Below are positions 9,336 to 20,251 of a stretch of 64,000 nucleotides of DNA, one piece after another. The notes below the pieces were generated by a model. It was not told the origin of the DNA. It searched no databases and saw only the letters and a program-made list of their open reading frames with translations. The position numbers and the translations under genes were made by a program. Numbering within the stretch: position 1 is the first letter of the stretch; every line of letters begins with the position of its first letter. The stretch comes from Streptomyces sp. NBC_00236 (GTDB lineage Bacteria > Actinomycetota > Actinomycetes > Streptomycetales > Streptomycetaceae): NCBI RefSeq assembly GCF_036195045.1, contig NZ_CP108100.1, positions 5,456,001 through 5,520,000 of the forward strand, read 5' to 3'.

Positions 9336-10637
9336 TCAGTCCGAGGTCACGAACGCGCCGAGGATCGCCGCCAGGTACCCCGGGTCGTCCGCCCCGCACA
9401 GCTCGCGCGCCGAGTGCATCGACAGGCCCGGCACCCCCACGTCGACGGTCTGCACACCCAGCCGGGCCGCGGTGAGCGGGCCGATGGAGGTACCGCACGG
9501 CATCGCGTTGTTGGAGACGAACGGCTGCCACGGCGCCCCCGCCCGCTCGCACGCCGACGCGAACATCGCGATGCCGGTCGAGTCGGTGGCGTAGCGCTGA
9601 TTGACGTTGACCTTGACAGTGGGGCCGCTGTTGGGCAGCGGACGGTGGTCGGGGTCGTGCCGTTCCGCGTAGTTGGGGTGGACGGCGTGCGCCATGTCCG
9701 CCGAGACGCAGAAGGCACCGGACAGGGCTCGGGACCAGTCCTCCTGGCTGCCGCCGCGGGCGGTGACCGAACGGCTCAGCACCCGCTCCAGCAGCGGGCT
9801 CTGCGCACCCGTGTCCGAACCGCTGCCGACCTCCTCGTGGTCGAAGGCCGCGAGGACGGGGATGTACGCGGGTTCCCCGGACGCCGTCGACGCACCGGCC
9901 AGCGCCGTGACGCCCGCGTGCACCGACACCAGGTTGTCCAGCCGCGAGGAGACCAGGAACTCCCGTTCCGCACCCAGGTACCCGGGGGGCTGGATGTCGT
10001 GGAGCATCAGGTCCCAGCCGAGCACCTCGTCCGGCTCGGCCTCGGCCGCCGCCGCGACCCTGCGCAGCAGCGCCCCCTCCTCCGCGGCGCCGAGCGACCA
10101 GACCGGGGCGACGTGCCGCTGCCGGTCCAGCGCCAGGCCGTCGTTGACGGAGCGGTCCAGGTGGATCGCCAGCTGGGGCACGCGCAGCAGCGGTTCGTCG
10201 ATCTGGACGAGCCGGGAGTCGGTCCGGCCGCCCGGCCCCCGCAGGGCCAGCCGGCCCGAGATGCCCAGGTCGCGGTCGAGCCAGGTGTTGAGCGGGACCC
10301 CGCCGTAGATCTCCACCGCGATCTGCCGCCAGCCGGCGGAGGCGGTGTCGGGGGTGGGCTTGATCCGCAGGTTCGGGGAGTCGGTGTGCGTGCCGATGAT
10401 CCGGAACGGGGTGTGGGAGGGCGTGCCCTCGGGGGCGTACCAGGCGATCAGGGCTCCGCCGCGGACGACGAAGCTGCCGCCCGTGGTGCCCGTCCAGTCG
10501 TCGGTGCCCCGCAGCTCACGGAAACCGGCCTTCTCCAGGCGCTGGGCCGCGCTCGCCACGGCGTGGTACGGGGAGGGGCTGGCCCTGATGAAGGAGAGCA
10601 GGTCGTCGGCGTGGCTGCGGTGAGGGACCGGCGTCAT
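9336..10637 (-). CDS. M18-family aspartyl aminopeptidase
   Basis: 433 residues; a cytosolic dodecameric metallo-aminopeptidase family that removes acidic N-terminal residues. The two-metal centre is visible as GTHTDSPNLRIKP (His84, Asp86), FDHEEVGSGSDTGA, SADMAHAVHPNY and, near the C-terminus, GLSMHSARE. CGTSIGPL is also typical. The ATG at 10637 has GGAAAGGCGG upstream; the open frame extends further, but that extension has no start or similarity. It is a single-gene unit, followed by the shared hairpin and preceded by about 500 bases of non-coding sequence. Confidence 0.95.
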   Translation of the reverse strand: MTPVPHRSHADDLLSFIRASPSPYHAVASAAQRLEKAGFRELRGTDDWTGTTGGSFVVRGGALIAWYAPEGTPSHTPFRIIGTHTDSPNLRIKPTPDTASAGWRQIAVEIYGGVPLNTWLDRDLGISGRLALRGPGGRTDSRLVQIDEPLLRVPQLAIHLDRSVNDGLALDRQRHVAPVWSLGAAEEGALLRRVAAAAEAEPDEVLGWDLMLHDIQPPGYLGAEREFLVSSRLDNLVSVHAGVTALAGASTASGEPAYIPVLAAFDHEEVGSGSDTGAQSPLLERVLSRSVTARGGSQEDWSRALSGAFCVSADMAHAVHPNYAERHDPDHRPLPNSGPTVKVNVNQRYATDSTGIAMFASACERAGAPWQPFVSNNAMPCGTSIGPLTAARLGVQTVDVGVPGLSMHSARELCGADDPGYLAAILGAFVTSD

Positions 10638-11128
10638 GCGGTGTCCGCCTTTCCGGTTCGGGACGGGGAGGGTGGTTCGGTGTGCGTTCGGACAGCCGGG
10701 TGTCCGGTCCCGGCGTCCGGGCCGGGAGGCGGGGTGTTCCGGTGTGGGGGACCGGGAGTCGGGGCGGCGGAGGAAGAAGCACGGTTCTCCGGCCCAACGC
10801 GGACAACTCACCGCATCGGCACGGCTCCCCGCAAGCCGTGCGGACGGCTCTCTGCGCGAAAGCGGTGGTGCGGGCGCGGTCCCTGCGGGTGATCCGGAAC
10901 CGCCCGGGGCGGCGGTGCTCGGCCCGGTCCGCACGTCCGGGGCGAGACGCTTCGGGTGCGGGGGCCGTGGCCGGGGCGCGATCCGGACGCGGGAGAGGAG
11001 CGGGCGGCGCCGGACAGCGCTTCGCGAGATTGGCTGGATTTCGTCCTACGGGGATCTGCCGCGCGCGGAGCGGTCGCACGGGCCGGCCGAGCGGCCCGTG
11101 ACCTGCCGCCGGCGCCTCGCCAACGGCC
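10638..11128. other. Long non-coding stretch between aminopeptidase and class I fumarase
   Basis: About 490 bases with no convincing gene. Several frames stay open only because the sequence is very GC-rich; none has a ribosome site with recognisable protein. It presumably holds the aminopeptidase promoter. No clear operator, riboswitch or repeat was seen. Confidence 0.4.
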
Positions 11129-11162
11129 GAGGGGCGCCCCGGCCGTGGCCGGGACGCCCCTC
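11129..11162 (-). terminator. Terminator after class I fumarase
   Basis: 16-base arms (11129-11144 and 11147-11162) with one mismatched pair and a minimal loop, 24 bases beyond the stop of the leftward fumarase gene. Confidence 0.75.
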
Positions 11163-11185
11163 GAAGGCGCGGGTGCGGGGGTCGG

Positions 11186-12853
<1,668 letters not shown>

Positions 12854-13035
12854 TACGGCCATTCCTCACTCGGCAGACAGCGGCTGACCTCCCTTGGGCA
12901 GCGCACCCACCAGGGTAGGACCCCGCGGGGGTGGCGGGTCTGTGAGGTAGGGCTCACCCGAACCCGTCGCGCACCCGGGGCCGGATCGCGATACGTGCCC
13001 GCCGCGCCCCCTAGTCGCGATCTATCGCGTTTGGG

Positions 13036-13041
13036 TACGCT
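13036..13041 (+). promoter_or_regulatory. Leaderless-type -10 box for the DUF1707 gene
   Basis: TACGCT ends 6 bases before the GTG start and no Shine-Dalgarno is present, which would put the transcript start at the start codon. Confidence 0.5.
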
Positions 13042-13047
13042 GGGCCG

Positions 13048-13713
13048 GTGGACCTCGAAAAGCACCCCCAGCAGCCCACCGTGCGGGCGGAACCCGACGT
13101 CATCCGCGCCTCCGACGCGGACCGGGACCGGATCGCGGACATCCTGCGGGAGGCGATGGCCGAGGGCCGGCTGACCGCCGACGAGCATGCCGAGCGGGTC
13201 GACTCCGTCTACCGCGCCAAGACCGTCGGAGAACTCGAACCGCTGGTACGGGACCTGCCGACGCCGGGCGGCACCCCCAGGCCCGCCGGCGCCTCGTACG
13301 CCCGCACCCCCGAGGTGCCCACGGGGCCCGCCGACAACCTGGTCGCGATCTTCAGCAGTGCCAGCCGCAAGGGCCGCTGGCGGGTCGGCGGGCGCACGAA
13401 CGCGTTCTCGCTGTTCGGCAGTGTGGAAATCGATCTGACCGAGGCCCTTTTCGGACAGCGGCTCACGGTGATCAATGCGACTTCCGTCTTCGGGAGCGTG
13501 GACATCAGGGTCCCCGAGAACATCTCGCTGCGCGGAAGCGGAACGGGCATTTTCGGCAGTTTCGAAGTCACGACGCTGGAATCGGCGGACCCCGAGGCTC
13601 CCGTGGTGGCCGTCAACGGATATTCGGTGTTCGGCAGCGTCGAGGCGAAGCCCAAGCGCGGCAAGTTCATTGCGGATCTGCAGGACAGGCTGCGTAAACA
13701 TCTCGGTCACTGA
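13048..13713 (+). CDS. DUF1707 (SHOCT-like) domain protein
   Basis: 221 residues. The N-terminal DUF1707 domain (about residues 10-62) shows IRASDADRDRIADILREAMAEGRL, then EHAERVDSVYRAKTVGEL, a short amphipathic module common in actinobacterial envelope and regulatory proteins. The rest is repetitive: five segments each containing a FGS or FGSVE beta-turn (LFGSVEIDL, VFGSVDIRV, IFGSFEVT, VFGSVEAK), probably the beta-strand-rich LiaF-like or DUF2154-like C-terminal fold. No signal peptide or membrane segment is seen. The function is unknown. The GTG start appears leaderless. Confidence 0.85.
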   Translation: MDLEKHPQQPTVRAEPDVIRASDADRDRIADILREAMAEGRLTADEHAERVDSVYRAKTVGELEPLVRDLPTPGGTPRPAGASYARTPEVPTGPADNLVAIFSSASRKGRWRVGGRTNAFSLFGSVEIDLTEALFGQRLTVINATSVFGSVDIRVPENISLRGSGTGIFGSFEVTTLESADPEAPVVAVNGYSVFGSVEAKPKRGKFIADLQDRLRKHLGH

Positions 13714-13819
13714 CCACGGGTGCGACGCGCGACGGCGCGAAGGGGCGCGTGGGGGCGGGGCGTTGCGCGGGGGCGGATTCCGGGCGGAAATATGCTCGAC
13801 CGCAATTCCGTGGACCGGA

Positions 13820-13836
13820 ACTGAGTGCCACTCAGT
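13820..13836. promoter_or_regulatory. 17-base palindrome upstream of the WhiB-like gene
   Basis: ACTGAGTG-C-CACTCAGT is perfect. It lies 75 bases before the whiB-like GTG and immediately upstream of GCAT-N15-GGGTAG (13837-13861), which loosely resembles a sigma-B-type promoter. The placement fits an operator. Confidence 0.45.
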
Positions 13837-13910
13837 GCATAGGCGCGCGCACAGCGGGTAGGGAAGGCTGCATCGCCTCTTGCTCGCGAAGCCGTCGTCA
13901 GGAGTGGACC

Positions 13911-14282
13911 GTGCTGCAACTGCCGCATCAGCCCCTGCAGGTCGCCGCCGTCCCTCCCCAGCGGACCCCCGCTCGGGAGGACCAGGCAGGCCCCTGGCAT
14001 GCGGAGGCGGTGTGCCGCCGGGATGAAGCCGGGCTGTTCTTCGCCCCGTCGAAGGAGCCGACTGCTGCCCGACTGTCGCGCGAGGAGTCCGCGAAGCGGG
14101 TCTGCGCGCGTTGCCCCGTGATGATCGAATGCCGCGAACACGCCTTGGGTCAACCGGAGCCGTACGGGGTGTGGGGCGGCCTGACGGCTGCCGAACGCCG
14201 CGTGGCGCTCGCCCGCCGCAGGCGGCGCGAGGCGGAGCTCAAGGCGTCCGACGCCACCGGCCACATCGCCGCGGCCGGCTGA
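13911..14282 (+). CDS. WhiB-like (Wbl) iron-sulphur transcription factor
   Basis: 123 residues. Four cysteines (C35, C65, C68, C74) in the Wbl spacing C-N29-C-N2-C-N5-C bind a [4Fe-4S] cluster that senses O2 or NO. The GVWGG turn (86-90) precedes a basic, helical C-terminus (RRVALARRRRREAEL) used for DNA contact. Wbl proteins usually act by binding region 4 of the primary sigma factor. The GTG start is set by AGGAG six bases upstream; the long upstream open frame is not protein-like. By position it corresponds to the wbl gene just before glpX in S. coelicolor, which I recall as wblI, not verified. A bidirectional terminator follows. Confidence 0.93.
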   Translation: MLQLPHQPLQVAAVPPQRTPAREDQAGPWHAEAVCRRDEAGLFFAPSKEPTAARLSREESAKRVCARCPVMIECREHALGQPEPYGVWGGLTAAERRVALARRRRREAELKASDATGHIAAAG

Positions 14283-14345
14283 CGGAAGCGCCGGACCGTC
14301 CCCGTACCCGTGGCGGACCCGTCCAGCGCTTCGTATCCGCCGACG

Positions 14346-14385
14346 CGAAGAGGCGCCCCCACCGCACATGGGGGGCGCCTCTTCG
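14346..14385. terminator. Bidirectional terminator between whiB-like gene and glpX
   Basis: Perfect 15-base arms (14346-14360 and 14371-14385) with a 10-base loop, between convergent genes. Confidence 0.85.
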
Positions 14386-14401
14386 TGGGGACGTACCTAC
14401 A

Positions 14402-15433
14402 TCACTTCGCGCGGTCGAAGTCGATCGCGCTGTAGGCACGCAGCTTCGACAGCCGGTGGGTGGAGTCGATCTTCCGGATGGTGCCCGACTTGGAGCGCAT
14501 GACGATCGACTCGGTCGTCGCCGTCTCCGCGCGGTAGCGCACGCCCCGCATCAGCTCGCCGTCCGTGATGCCGGTGGCCACGAAGAACACGTTGTCGCCG
14601 CTGACCAGGTCGTCCGTGGACAGCACCCGGTCCAGGTCGTGTCCGGCGTCCAGGGCGCGCTGCCGTTCGGCCGCGTCCTTCGGCCAGAGCTTGCCCTGGA
14701 TGACACCGCCGAGGCACTTTATGGCGCAGGCCGAGATGATGCCCTCGGGCGTGCCGCCGATGCCCATGAGCAGGTCGACGCCGGTGCCCTCGCGGGCGGC
14801 CATGATCGAGCCCGCGACGTCGCCGTCGGAGATGAACTTGATCCGGGCGCCGGTCTCCCGGATCTCCTTGACGATGCCCTCGTGGCGCGGGCGGTCCAGG
14901 ATGACGACGGTGACGTCCTCGGGCATGGAGTTCTTCGCCTTCGCGACCCGGCGGATGTTCACCGAGACGGGGGCGTTGATGTCGACGAAGTCGGCGGCTT
15001 CGGGACCCGTGACCAGCTTGTCCATGTAGAAGACGGCGGACGGGTCGAACATCGCGCCCCGGTCCGCAGCGGCCAGCACGGCGATCGCGTTCGGCATGCC
15101 CTTGGCGTTCAGGGTGGTGCCGTCGATCGGGTCGACGGCGATGTCGACCTCGGGACCGGTGCCGTCGCCGACGCGCTCGCCGTTGAACAGCATGGGGGCC
15201 TCGTCCTTCTCGCCCTCACCGATGACGACGATGCCGTTCATCGACACGGTGGAGACGAGGGTCCGCATGGCCTTCACGGCGGCGCCGTCGGCGCCGATCT
15301 TGTCCCCGCGGCCGACCCAGCGCCCGGCGGCCATGGCGGCGGCCTCCGTGACCCGGACGAGCTCCAGGGCGAGGTTGCGGTCGGGGGCCTCCGGGGAGAC
15401 CTCCAGCTGGGACGGCAGATGATGCTCGGACAT
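14402..15433 (-). CDS. glpX: Class II fructose-1,6-bisphosphatase
   Basis: 343 residues of the GlpX family, releasing phosphate from fructose-1,6-bisphosphate in gluconeogenesis; cytosolic and Mn/Mg-dependent. Motifs seen are [11 protein letters not shown] (72-82), the metal site AVDPIDGTT (99-107), [16 protein letters not shown] and GIGGTPEGI. The ATG at 15433 has AAAGGTG upstream, and the long in-frame extension is not conserved in appearance. It is divergent from the DUF4245 gene, sharing a 210-base promoter region. This is the usual actinobacterial FBPase; no class I enzyme is in the window. Confidence 0.97.
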   Translation of the reverse strand: MSEHHLPSQLEVSPEAPDRNLALELVRVTEAAAMAAGRWVGRGDKIGADGAAVKAMRTLVSTVSMNGIVVIGEGEKDEAPMLFNGERVGDGTGPEVDIAVDPIDGTTLNAKGMPNAIAVLAAADRGAMFDPSAVFYMDKLVTGPEAADFVDINAPVSVNIRRVAKAKNSMPEDVTVVILDRPRHEGIVKEIRETGARIKFISDGDVAGSIMAAREGTGVDLLMGIGGTPEGIISACAIKCLGGVIQGKLWPKDAAERQRALDAGHDLDRVLSTDDLVSGDNVFFVATGITDGELMRGVRYRAETATTESIVMRSKSGTIRKIDSTHRLSKLRAYSAIDFDRAK

Positions 15434-15644
15434 CGGAGCGCACCTTTCTGTACGACGACGACCGGATGAGGGTGATGTGACTCTATCGTCAGGTCGATAA
15501 AATGAGCAGACCGGGTCACGAATGAGCGGCCCCTCGCGACCCGGTGGCCGTGCGGCCGCCCGGCCGCGCCCCGCTCCGCCGGTCCGGTCCCCCCGACCCG
15601 GTCCCGCGCTTCGGTGCCGCCGGGGCTGATGCGACGATGGACGG

Positions 15645-16163
15645 GTGGCAAGCAAGCGAGGCAAGCAGACAGTGCGGGACATGTTCCTGTCGTTGGCGGT
15701 GATCTCCGCGGTGGCGGGCGTCGCCTACATCTTCGTTCCGCACGACGACAAGGCCGATCCGGTCAAGGCCGTCGACTACCGGGTCGAGCTTCTGACCGCG
15801 CGGCGCGCGGCCCCGTACCCGGTGGTGGCCCCGAGCGGTCTGGCGCAGGACTGGAAGCCCACCTCGGTCGGTTACGACCGTGCGGCGGGCAACAGTTGGC
15901 ACCTGGGCTTCCTGGACCCGGACGGCAAGTACGTCGCGGTGGAGCAGTCCACGTCCGCTGCGGAGAAGTACGTCTCCGAGGTCAGCCAGAAGGCGAAGGA
16001 CACCGGCCGCACGCAGCAGGTGGCGGGGGAGACCTGGCAGCACTGGGAGGGCCCGAAGTACGACGCCCTCGTGCGCCAGGACAAGGGCGCGACCACGGTC
16101 GTGACCGGATCCGCCTCGGCGGAGCGGCTGGCGGAGATGGCGGCGGCGCTCAAGACGTCCTGA
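15645..16163 (+). CDS. DUF4245 membrane-anchored protein
   Basis: 172 residues. A short basic N-terminus is followed by a single membrane segment (about 13-32) and then an extracytoplasmic domain. The [12 protein letters not shown] start and the [18 protein letters not shown] and [15 protein letters not shown] blocks are typical of the DUF4245 family, always found next to glpX in Streptomyces as far as I recall. Function unknown. The GTG has no ribosome site; GACGAT ends six bases before it, again leaderless-like. It ends before a very strong hairpin. Confidence 0.85.
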   Translation: MASKRGKQTVRDMFLSLAVISAVAGVAYIFVPHDDKADPVKAVDYRVELLTARRAAPYPVVAPSGLAQDWKPTSVGYDRAAGNSWHLGFLDPDGKYVAVEQSTSAAEKYVSEVSQKAKDTGRTQQVAGETWQHWEGPKYDALVRQDKGATTVVTGSASAERLAEMAAALKTS

Positions 16164-16203
16164 CGCCTGCGCTCCGGCGTACGGGATATTCCGGCGTACG
16201 GGT

Positions 16204-16245
16204 ACGAGGAAGGCCCTGGAGCAGGTGCTCCAGGGCCTTCCTCGT
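16204..16245. terminator. Perfect 20-base-pair hairpin after the DUF4245 gene
   Basis: Arms 16204-16223 and 16226-16245 match over 20 bases with a GG centre. It lies between convergent genes and can stop transcription from both sides. Confidence 0.9.
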
Positions 16246-16273
16246 GTTCATGTGCCCGTGGGGGCCGCGCGGC

Positions 16274-16864
16274 TCAGACGGTCTGGACGACCTCGTCGAA
16301 CGCGAGGCGCGGCAGGCGCGGGAACCAGGCGTCCTCGCCCGGCTTGCCGATGTTGACGACCATCAGCACGTTGTGGTCGCCGTCGAGGAACTCCTTCTCG
16401 ATCCCGGCGGCGTCGTAGCCCGTCATCGGGCCGGCGGCCAGGCCGGCGGCGCGGACGCCGATGATGAAGTAGGCGGCCTGCAGGGCGCCGTTCAGCGCGG
16501 CGGCCGACTCGCGGACCGGGCGCTCGGAGAAGAACGCGTCCTTCGCCTGCGGGAAGTGCGGCAGCAGGGCCGGGAGCTCCTCGTGGAACTCGTTGTCCGT
16601 GGCCAGGATCGCGACCAGCGGGGCGGTCGAGGTCTTCGGCTGGTTGCCCTCGGCCATGTGCGGGACCAGACGGGCGCGGGCCTCGTCCGAACGCACCAGG
16701 ACGACGCGCAGCGGCGACTGGTTGAACGCGGTCGGGCCGTACTTGACCAGGTCGTAGATCGCCTGGACCTGCTCGTCGGTCACCGGCTCGTCGGTGAAGG
16801 TGTTGGCGGTGCGGGCCTCACGGAAGAGGAGGTCCTGGGCGGCGGGGTCAAGAACGAGGGACAT
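16274..16864 (-). CDS. Nitroreductase-fold NAD(P)H oxidoreductase (malonic semialdehyde reductase RutE-like)
   Basis: 196 residues, FMN-dependent fold. The N-terminus (REARTANTFTDEPVTDEQVQAIYDLVKYGPTAFNQSP) and GLAAGPMTGYD match the RutE/HadB subgroup, described as reducing malonic semialdehyde to 3-hydroxypropionate in pyrimidine catabolism. No other rut genes are nearby, so the physiological substrate is open. The ATG at 16864 has GGAAGG about 11 bases upstream. Confidence 0.88.
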   Translation of the reverse strand: MSLVLDPAAQDLLFREARTANTFTDEPVTDEQVQAIYDLVKYGPTAFNQSPLRVVLVRSDEARARLVPHMAEGNQPKTSTAPLVAILATDNEFHEELPALLPHFPQAKDAFFSERPVRESAAALNGALQAAYFIIGVRAAGLAAGPMTGYDAAGIEKEFLDGDHNVLMVVNIGKPGEDAWFPRLPRLAFDEVVQTV

Positions 16865-17013
16865 CTTGCGTATTACCTTCCGGACGTACACGGGGGATCA
16901 AGCAACGCTGATCACGGTACGGGAGAGGTAGGTTAACTTTCAACTAAAACGGGAGGGGAGTGACCGACCCCACAACGCAGACACCTTGCGCCGTGCCGCA
17001 GGGCCTGGGTCCC

Positions 17014-17280
17014 TCAGCGCGCGTCGGCCGCCGTGTCCCCGGCGTCCTCCCCTGGGGCGGCAGGTCCCGCCAGCGCCGCGTCGAGACGGGCGCGCGCACC
17101 CTCCAGCCAGTGCCGGCACACCTTCGCCAGCTCCTCGCCGCGTTCCCACAGTGCGAGGGAGTCCTCCAGCGAGGTTCCGCCCGCCTCCAGCCGGCGCACC
17201 ACCTCGATCAGCTCGTCGCGCGCCTGCTCGTAACCGAGCGTGCCCGTCGCCGCAGCCGTCGTCGTCCCGTCGTCCGTCAT
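17014..17280 (-). CDS. xseB: Exodeoxyribonuclease VII small subunit
   Basis: 88 residues or fewer, mostly one helical hairpin: GYEQARDELIEVVRRLEAGGTSLEDSLALWERGEELAKVCRHWL is the XseB core. Several small subunits bind one XseA to make a nuclease that degrades single-stranded DNA from both ends to oligonucleotides, in mismatch repair and damage processing. It follows xseA in the same direction after a 75-base gap. Start at ATG 17280 with AGGGTGG upstream. Confidence 0.95.
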   Translation of the reverse strand: MTDDGTTTAAATGTLGYEQARDELIEVVRRLEAGGTSLEDSLALWERGEELAKVCRHWLEGARARLDAALAGPAAPGEDAGDTAADAR

Positions 17281-17355
17281 GTGATCCACCCTATGCGTCG
17301 GCATGTCCGTTCCCTGTGGCCGCGGCCTCCGGTCGTTCCCCGGGGCCGGGGCCGC

Positions 17356-18567
17356 TCACCCGTCGACCCGCACCGTGAACTCGCCCCCCGACACCCGGGC
17401 CCGCAGCGCGTCCCCGGCGGCGCCCGCGTCGGCCGGGTCCCGGACCACGTGCCCGTCCGCCCGCTGGAGCACCGCGTAGCCACGTTCCAGCGTTGCCGCG
17501 GGTGACAGCGCGAGGACGCGGGCGCGGGTGTGGGCGAGCTCCGAGTCCGCGCGGTCCAGCAGATGGCCCAGCACCCGCCGGCCCCGCCCGATCAGCGCGT
17601 CGACCTCCGAGGCGCGCTCGTCCACCATCCGCTGCGGGTGCTCCATGGAGGGCCGTCCCAGCGCATGCGCCAGGCCCCGCTCCTCCCGGTCGAGCAGCCC
17701 CCGTACCGTCCGCAGCGCCCGGTCGCGCAGCTGCTGCACCCGGTCCAGCTCCTCGCCCACATCGGGCACGACCTTCTTCGCCGCGTCCGTGGGCGTGGAG
17801 GCCCGCACGTCGGCGACCAGGTCGAGCAGCGGGGAGTCGGGTTCATGGCCGATCGCCGAGACGACCGGGGTGCGGCACGCGGCGACCGTACGGATCAGCT
17901 CCTCGTCCGAGAACGGCAGCAGATCCTCCACGCTGCCCCCGCCGCGCGCCACGACGATCACGTCCACCTCGTCGAGGGCGTCGAGCTCCTTGACCGCGTG
18001 GACCACCTGGTTCACCGCGTGCACGCCCTGCACCGCGGTGTTGCGCACCTCGAAGCGGACGGCGGGCCACCGGCGGCGCGCGTTCTCCAGCACATCGCGC
18101 TCGGCCGCCGACGCGCGTCCGCAGACGAGCCCGATCAGCTGGGGCAGGAAGGGCAGCGGCTTCTTGCGGTCGAGAGCGAAGAGGCCCTCCGAGGCAAGGG
18201 ACTTCTTGAGCTGCTCCAGCCGGACCAGCAGCTCACCGATGCCGACCGGCCGTATCTCCGTGGCCCGCAGCGAGAGCTGGCCGCGGGGCGCATACCACTC
18301 GGGCTTCGCCAGGACGACGACGCGCGCGCCCTCCGTCACCACGTCCGCGATGCGGTCGAAGACCTGTCGGAAGCACGTCACGCTCACCGAGATGTCGTGG
18401 GACGGGTCGCGCAGGGTCAGGAACACCACTCCGGCACCCGGCCGTCGCGACAACTGCGTGATCTGCCCCTCGACCCAGACCGCGCCGAGCCGGTCGATCC
18501 AGCCGCCGATCAGCCGCGACACGTCACCGACGGGCAGCGGAGCTTCCGGAGAAGTTTGGAGAGCCAT
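17356..18567 (-). CDS. xseA: Exodeoxyribonuclease VII large subunit
   Basis: 403 residues. The N-terminal OB-fold (about 20-115; [25 protein letters not shown]) binds single-stranded DNA. The catalytic core has [57 protein letters not shown] in pieces, the XseA signature. A coiled-coil region that docks XseB follows, and a C-terminal beta segment closes the protein ([21 protein letters not shown]). The ATG at 18567 lacks a ribosome site; TACGCT ends seven bases upstream (18575-18580), so the messenger is probably leaderless. The operon is xseA-xseB. Confidence 0.96.
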   Translation of the reverse strand: MALQTSPEAPLPVGDVSRLIGGWIDRLGAVWVEGQITQLSRRPGAGVVFLTLRDPSHDISVSVTCFRQVFDRIADVVTEGARVVVLAKPEWYAPRGQLSLRATEIRPVGIGELLVRLEQLKKSLASEGLFALDRKKPLPFLPQLIGLVCGRASAAERDVLENARRRWPAVRFEVRNTAVQGVHAVNQVVHAVKELDALDEVDVIVVARGGGSVEDLLPFSDEELIRTVAACRTPVVSAIGHEPDSPLLDLVADVRASTPTDAAKKVVPDVGEELDRVQQLRDRALRTVRGLLDREERGLAHALGRPSMEHPQRMVDERASEVDALIGRGRRVLGHLLDRADSELAHTRARVLALSPAATLERGYAVLQRADGHVVRDPADAGAAGDALRARVSGGEFTVRVDG

Positions 18568-18574
18568 GCGGGCG

Positions 18575-18580
18575 AGCGTA
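18575..18580 (-). promoter_or_regulatory. Leaderless-type -10 box for xseA
   Basis: TACGCT on the minus strand, 7 bases before the ATG. Confidence 0.5.
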
Positions 18581-18600
18581 TCCGCCGGCACCGACACCGG

Positions 18601-18735
18601 GGCCGTTCCTCGCCGCCCTCAGGCCCCGGGAGCCGTTCCTCCGCAGCCCGTAGCCCGTAGCCCGTAGCCCGTAGCCCGCGCAGCCCCGAGGACCGTTCCT
18701 CGCAGCCCCGAGGACCGTTCCTCCGCCGCCCTCAG
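18601..18735. repeat. Short tandem repeats between xseA and the APC permease
   Basis: AGCCCGT is repeated four times in tandem with a fifth imperfect copy (18645-18679). It is followed by two head-to-tail copies of a 22-base unit GCAGCCCCGAGGACCGTTCC-TC, and CCGTTCCTC also occurs twice before the heptamer array. The array lies downstream of the permease gene and upstream of xseA. It has the look of slippage-generated sequence. Confidence 0.85.
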
Positions 18736-20102
18736 GCCGCCGCCCGGCGTCCCCGCTGCACCGCGAGCACCATCAGCCCCACTGCCAGCCAGCACGCGCC
18801 CACCACCTGAGCGCTCGTCGTCGCCTCCACGATCACCGCGATCAGCACCCCGGCCCCCACCACCGGGACCAGGACGTGGCGCCACCAGCTCGGCGGCCCC
18901 TCCATCCGCCGCACCGCGAACCACCCGACCACCGACGCGTGGAGCAGGACGAACGCGGTCAGCGCCCCGACGTCCACCACGGACACCAGATGATCCAGGC
19001 CGTCGTCCCGCCGGGCCGCCCACACCGCCGCCACCATCGTGACGACCGCCGCGATGAGGATCGCGATCCTCGGCACCCCCGAACCCGGATCGACCTTGGA
19101 CAGCAGCGCGGGCAGCCGGCGCTCCCGGGCCATCGCGAACAGCAGCCGCCCAGCCGCCGCCTGCCCGGCCAGCGCCGCGAACGCAGCCCCGATCGCCTTG
19201 CTGACCGCCACCAGATCGTGCAGCCAGGTCCCGACCGCGGAGTCCACCGTGTCGTAGAACGCCGAACCCTGCGCCACCGGATCGGCGGCCAGCTCCGCCG
19301 ACGACATCGGCTCCAGCAGCGCGGCCAGATACGCCTGCGCCACGAACAGCACTCCCGCAAGCACCAGACAGAACAGGACCGCCCGCGCCACCTTCGCCGA
19401 TCCGCCCGTCACCTCCTCCGCGAACGAGGCGATGGCGTCGAAGCCCAGATACGAGAGCACCGCCACGGACACCGCGCCCAGCACCGCCGCCGCGGAGAAG
19501 CCCGAATCCCCGGTGAGCGGCGACAGCCAGCCGCGCTGCGCCCCGTCCCGTACGAGCACGACCGCCGCGGACACCAGGAACACCAGCAGCACCACGATCT
19601 CCATCGCGAGCACCGCGAAGCCGACCCGGGCCGCCGCGCGTACGCCCCAGAGGTTGAGCAGTGTGGTGAGGACCACCGCCAAGGCCGTCCACACCCAGCG
19701 CGACACCTCGGGCACCAGCGAGTTCATCGCGATGCCGGAGAAGAGATAGGCGACCGCGGGGATCAGCAGGTAGTCGAGCATCGCCATCCACCCGGCGATG
19801 AACCCCGGCCCTTCGCCGAGCCCCTTGCGGGCGTACGCGAAGACGGAACCCGCCAGGGGGGCGACCCGCACCATCTGGGCGTAACTGAAGGCGGTGAACG
19901 CCATGACGACGGTCGCGGCGATGTACACCAGCGCCACGGCACCGTCGGATTTCGCGTCGAGGGTGCCGAAGACGCCGACGGGGGCCATCGGGGCGATGAA
20001 GAGCAGCCCGTAGACCACCAGGTCCCGGAAGCCCAGCGTCCGCCGCAGTCGCACCTGCTCCGTGGAGCCGCCGGTGCCGGTTTCCGTGCCGCTGCCGGCC
20101 AT
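18732..20102 (-). CDS. APC-family amino acid permease
   Basis: 456 residues with about 12 hydrophobic segments, an integral membrane protein of the amino acid/polyamine/organocation superfamily. The first helix motif (LGFRDLVVYGLLFIAPMAPVG), the GGSAKVARA loop after FAEEVT, and the MARERRLPALLSKVD-G-PR cytoplasmic loop are APC signatures. The substrate is probably an amino acid or amine, not resolved here. The ATG at 20102 has GGAGGG three bases upstream. The C-terminus ends RGRRAAA and the gene runs into the tandem-repeat tract. Confidence 0.9.
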   Translation of the reverse strand: MAGSGTETGTGGSTEQVRLRRTLGFRDLVVYGLLFIAPMAPVGVFGTLDAKSDGAVALVYIAATVVMAFTAFSYAQMVRVAPLAGSVFAYARKGLGEGPGFIAGWMAMLDYLLIPAVAYLFSGIAMNSLVPEVSRWVWTALAVVLTTLLNLWGVRAAARVGFAVLAMEIVVLLVFLVSAAVVLVRDGAQRGWLSPLTGDSGFSAAAVLGAVSVAVLSYLGFDAIASFAEEVTGGSAKVARAVLFCLVLAGVLFVAQAYLAALLEPMSSAELAADPVAQGSAFYDTVDSAVGTWLHDLVAVSKAIGAAFAALAGQAAAGRLLFAMARERRLPALLSKVDPGSGVPRIAILIAAVVTMVAAVWAARRDDGLDHLVSVVDVGALTAFVLLHASVVGWFAVRRMEGPPSWWRHVLVPVVGAGVLIAVIVEATTSAQVVGACWLAVGLMVLAVQRGRRAAA

Positions 20103-20238
20103 GAGCCCTCCGTCGTTCGCGTCATCGGTCGCGTGATGATCAGTCTCCCGACCCCACAGCCCCCGCGCCTGTTCGGTACGGCCTAACGGCCTCACCCGGG
20201 GCGGCGGGCGGTCCGCTCCCCGCTCCGGGTGAGGCCGT

Positions 20239-20244
20239 TACGAT
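20239..20244 (+). promoter_or_regulatory. Leaderless-type -10 box for ispH; decides the start
   Basis: TACGAT ends 7 bases before the ATG at 20252. It overlaps the alternative in-frame ATG at 20243, so that start would not be on the transcript. Confidence 0.5.
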
Positions 20245-20251
20245 GGGACGC

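Noticed and set aside
9414..10892. Plus-strand frame over the aminopeptidase gene
   Set aside because: Antisense shadow; metal-site motifs are on the other strand.
18876..20186. Plus-strand frame over the APC permease
   Set aside because: Arg/His-rich antisense of membrane helices.
20243..20251. Upstream ATG for ispH
   Set aside because: It overlaps the TACGAT -10 hexamer; the second ATG has the usual 7-base spacing.
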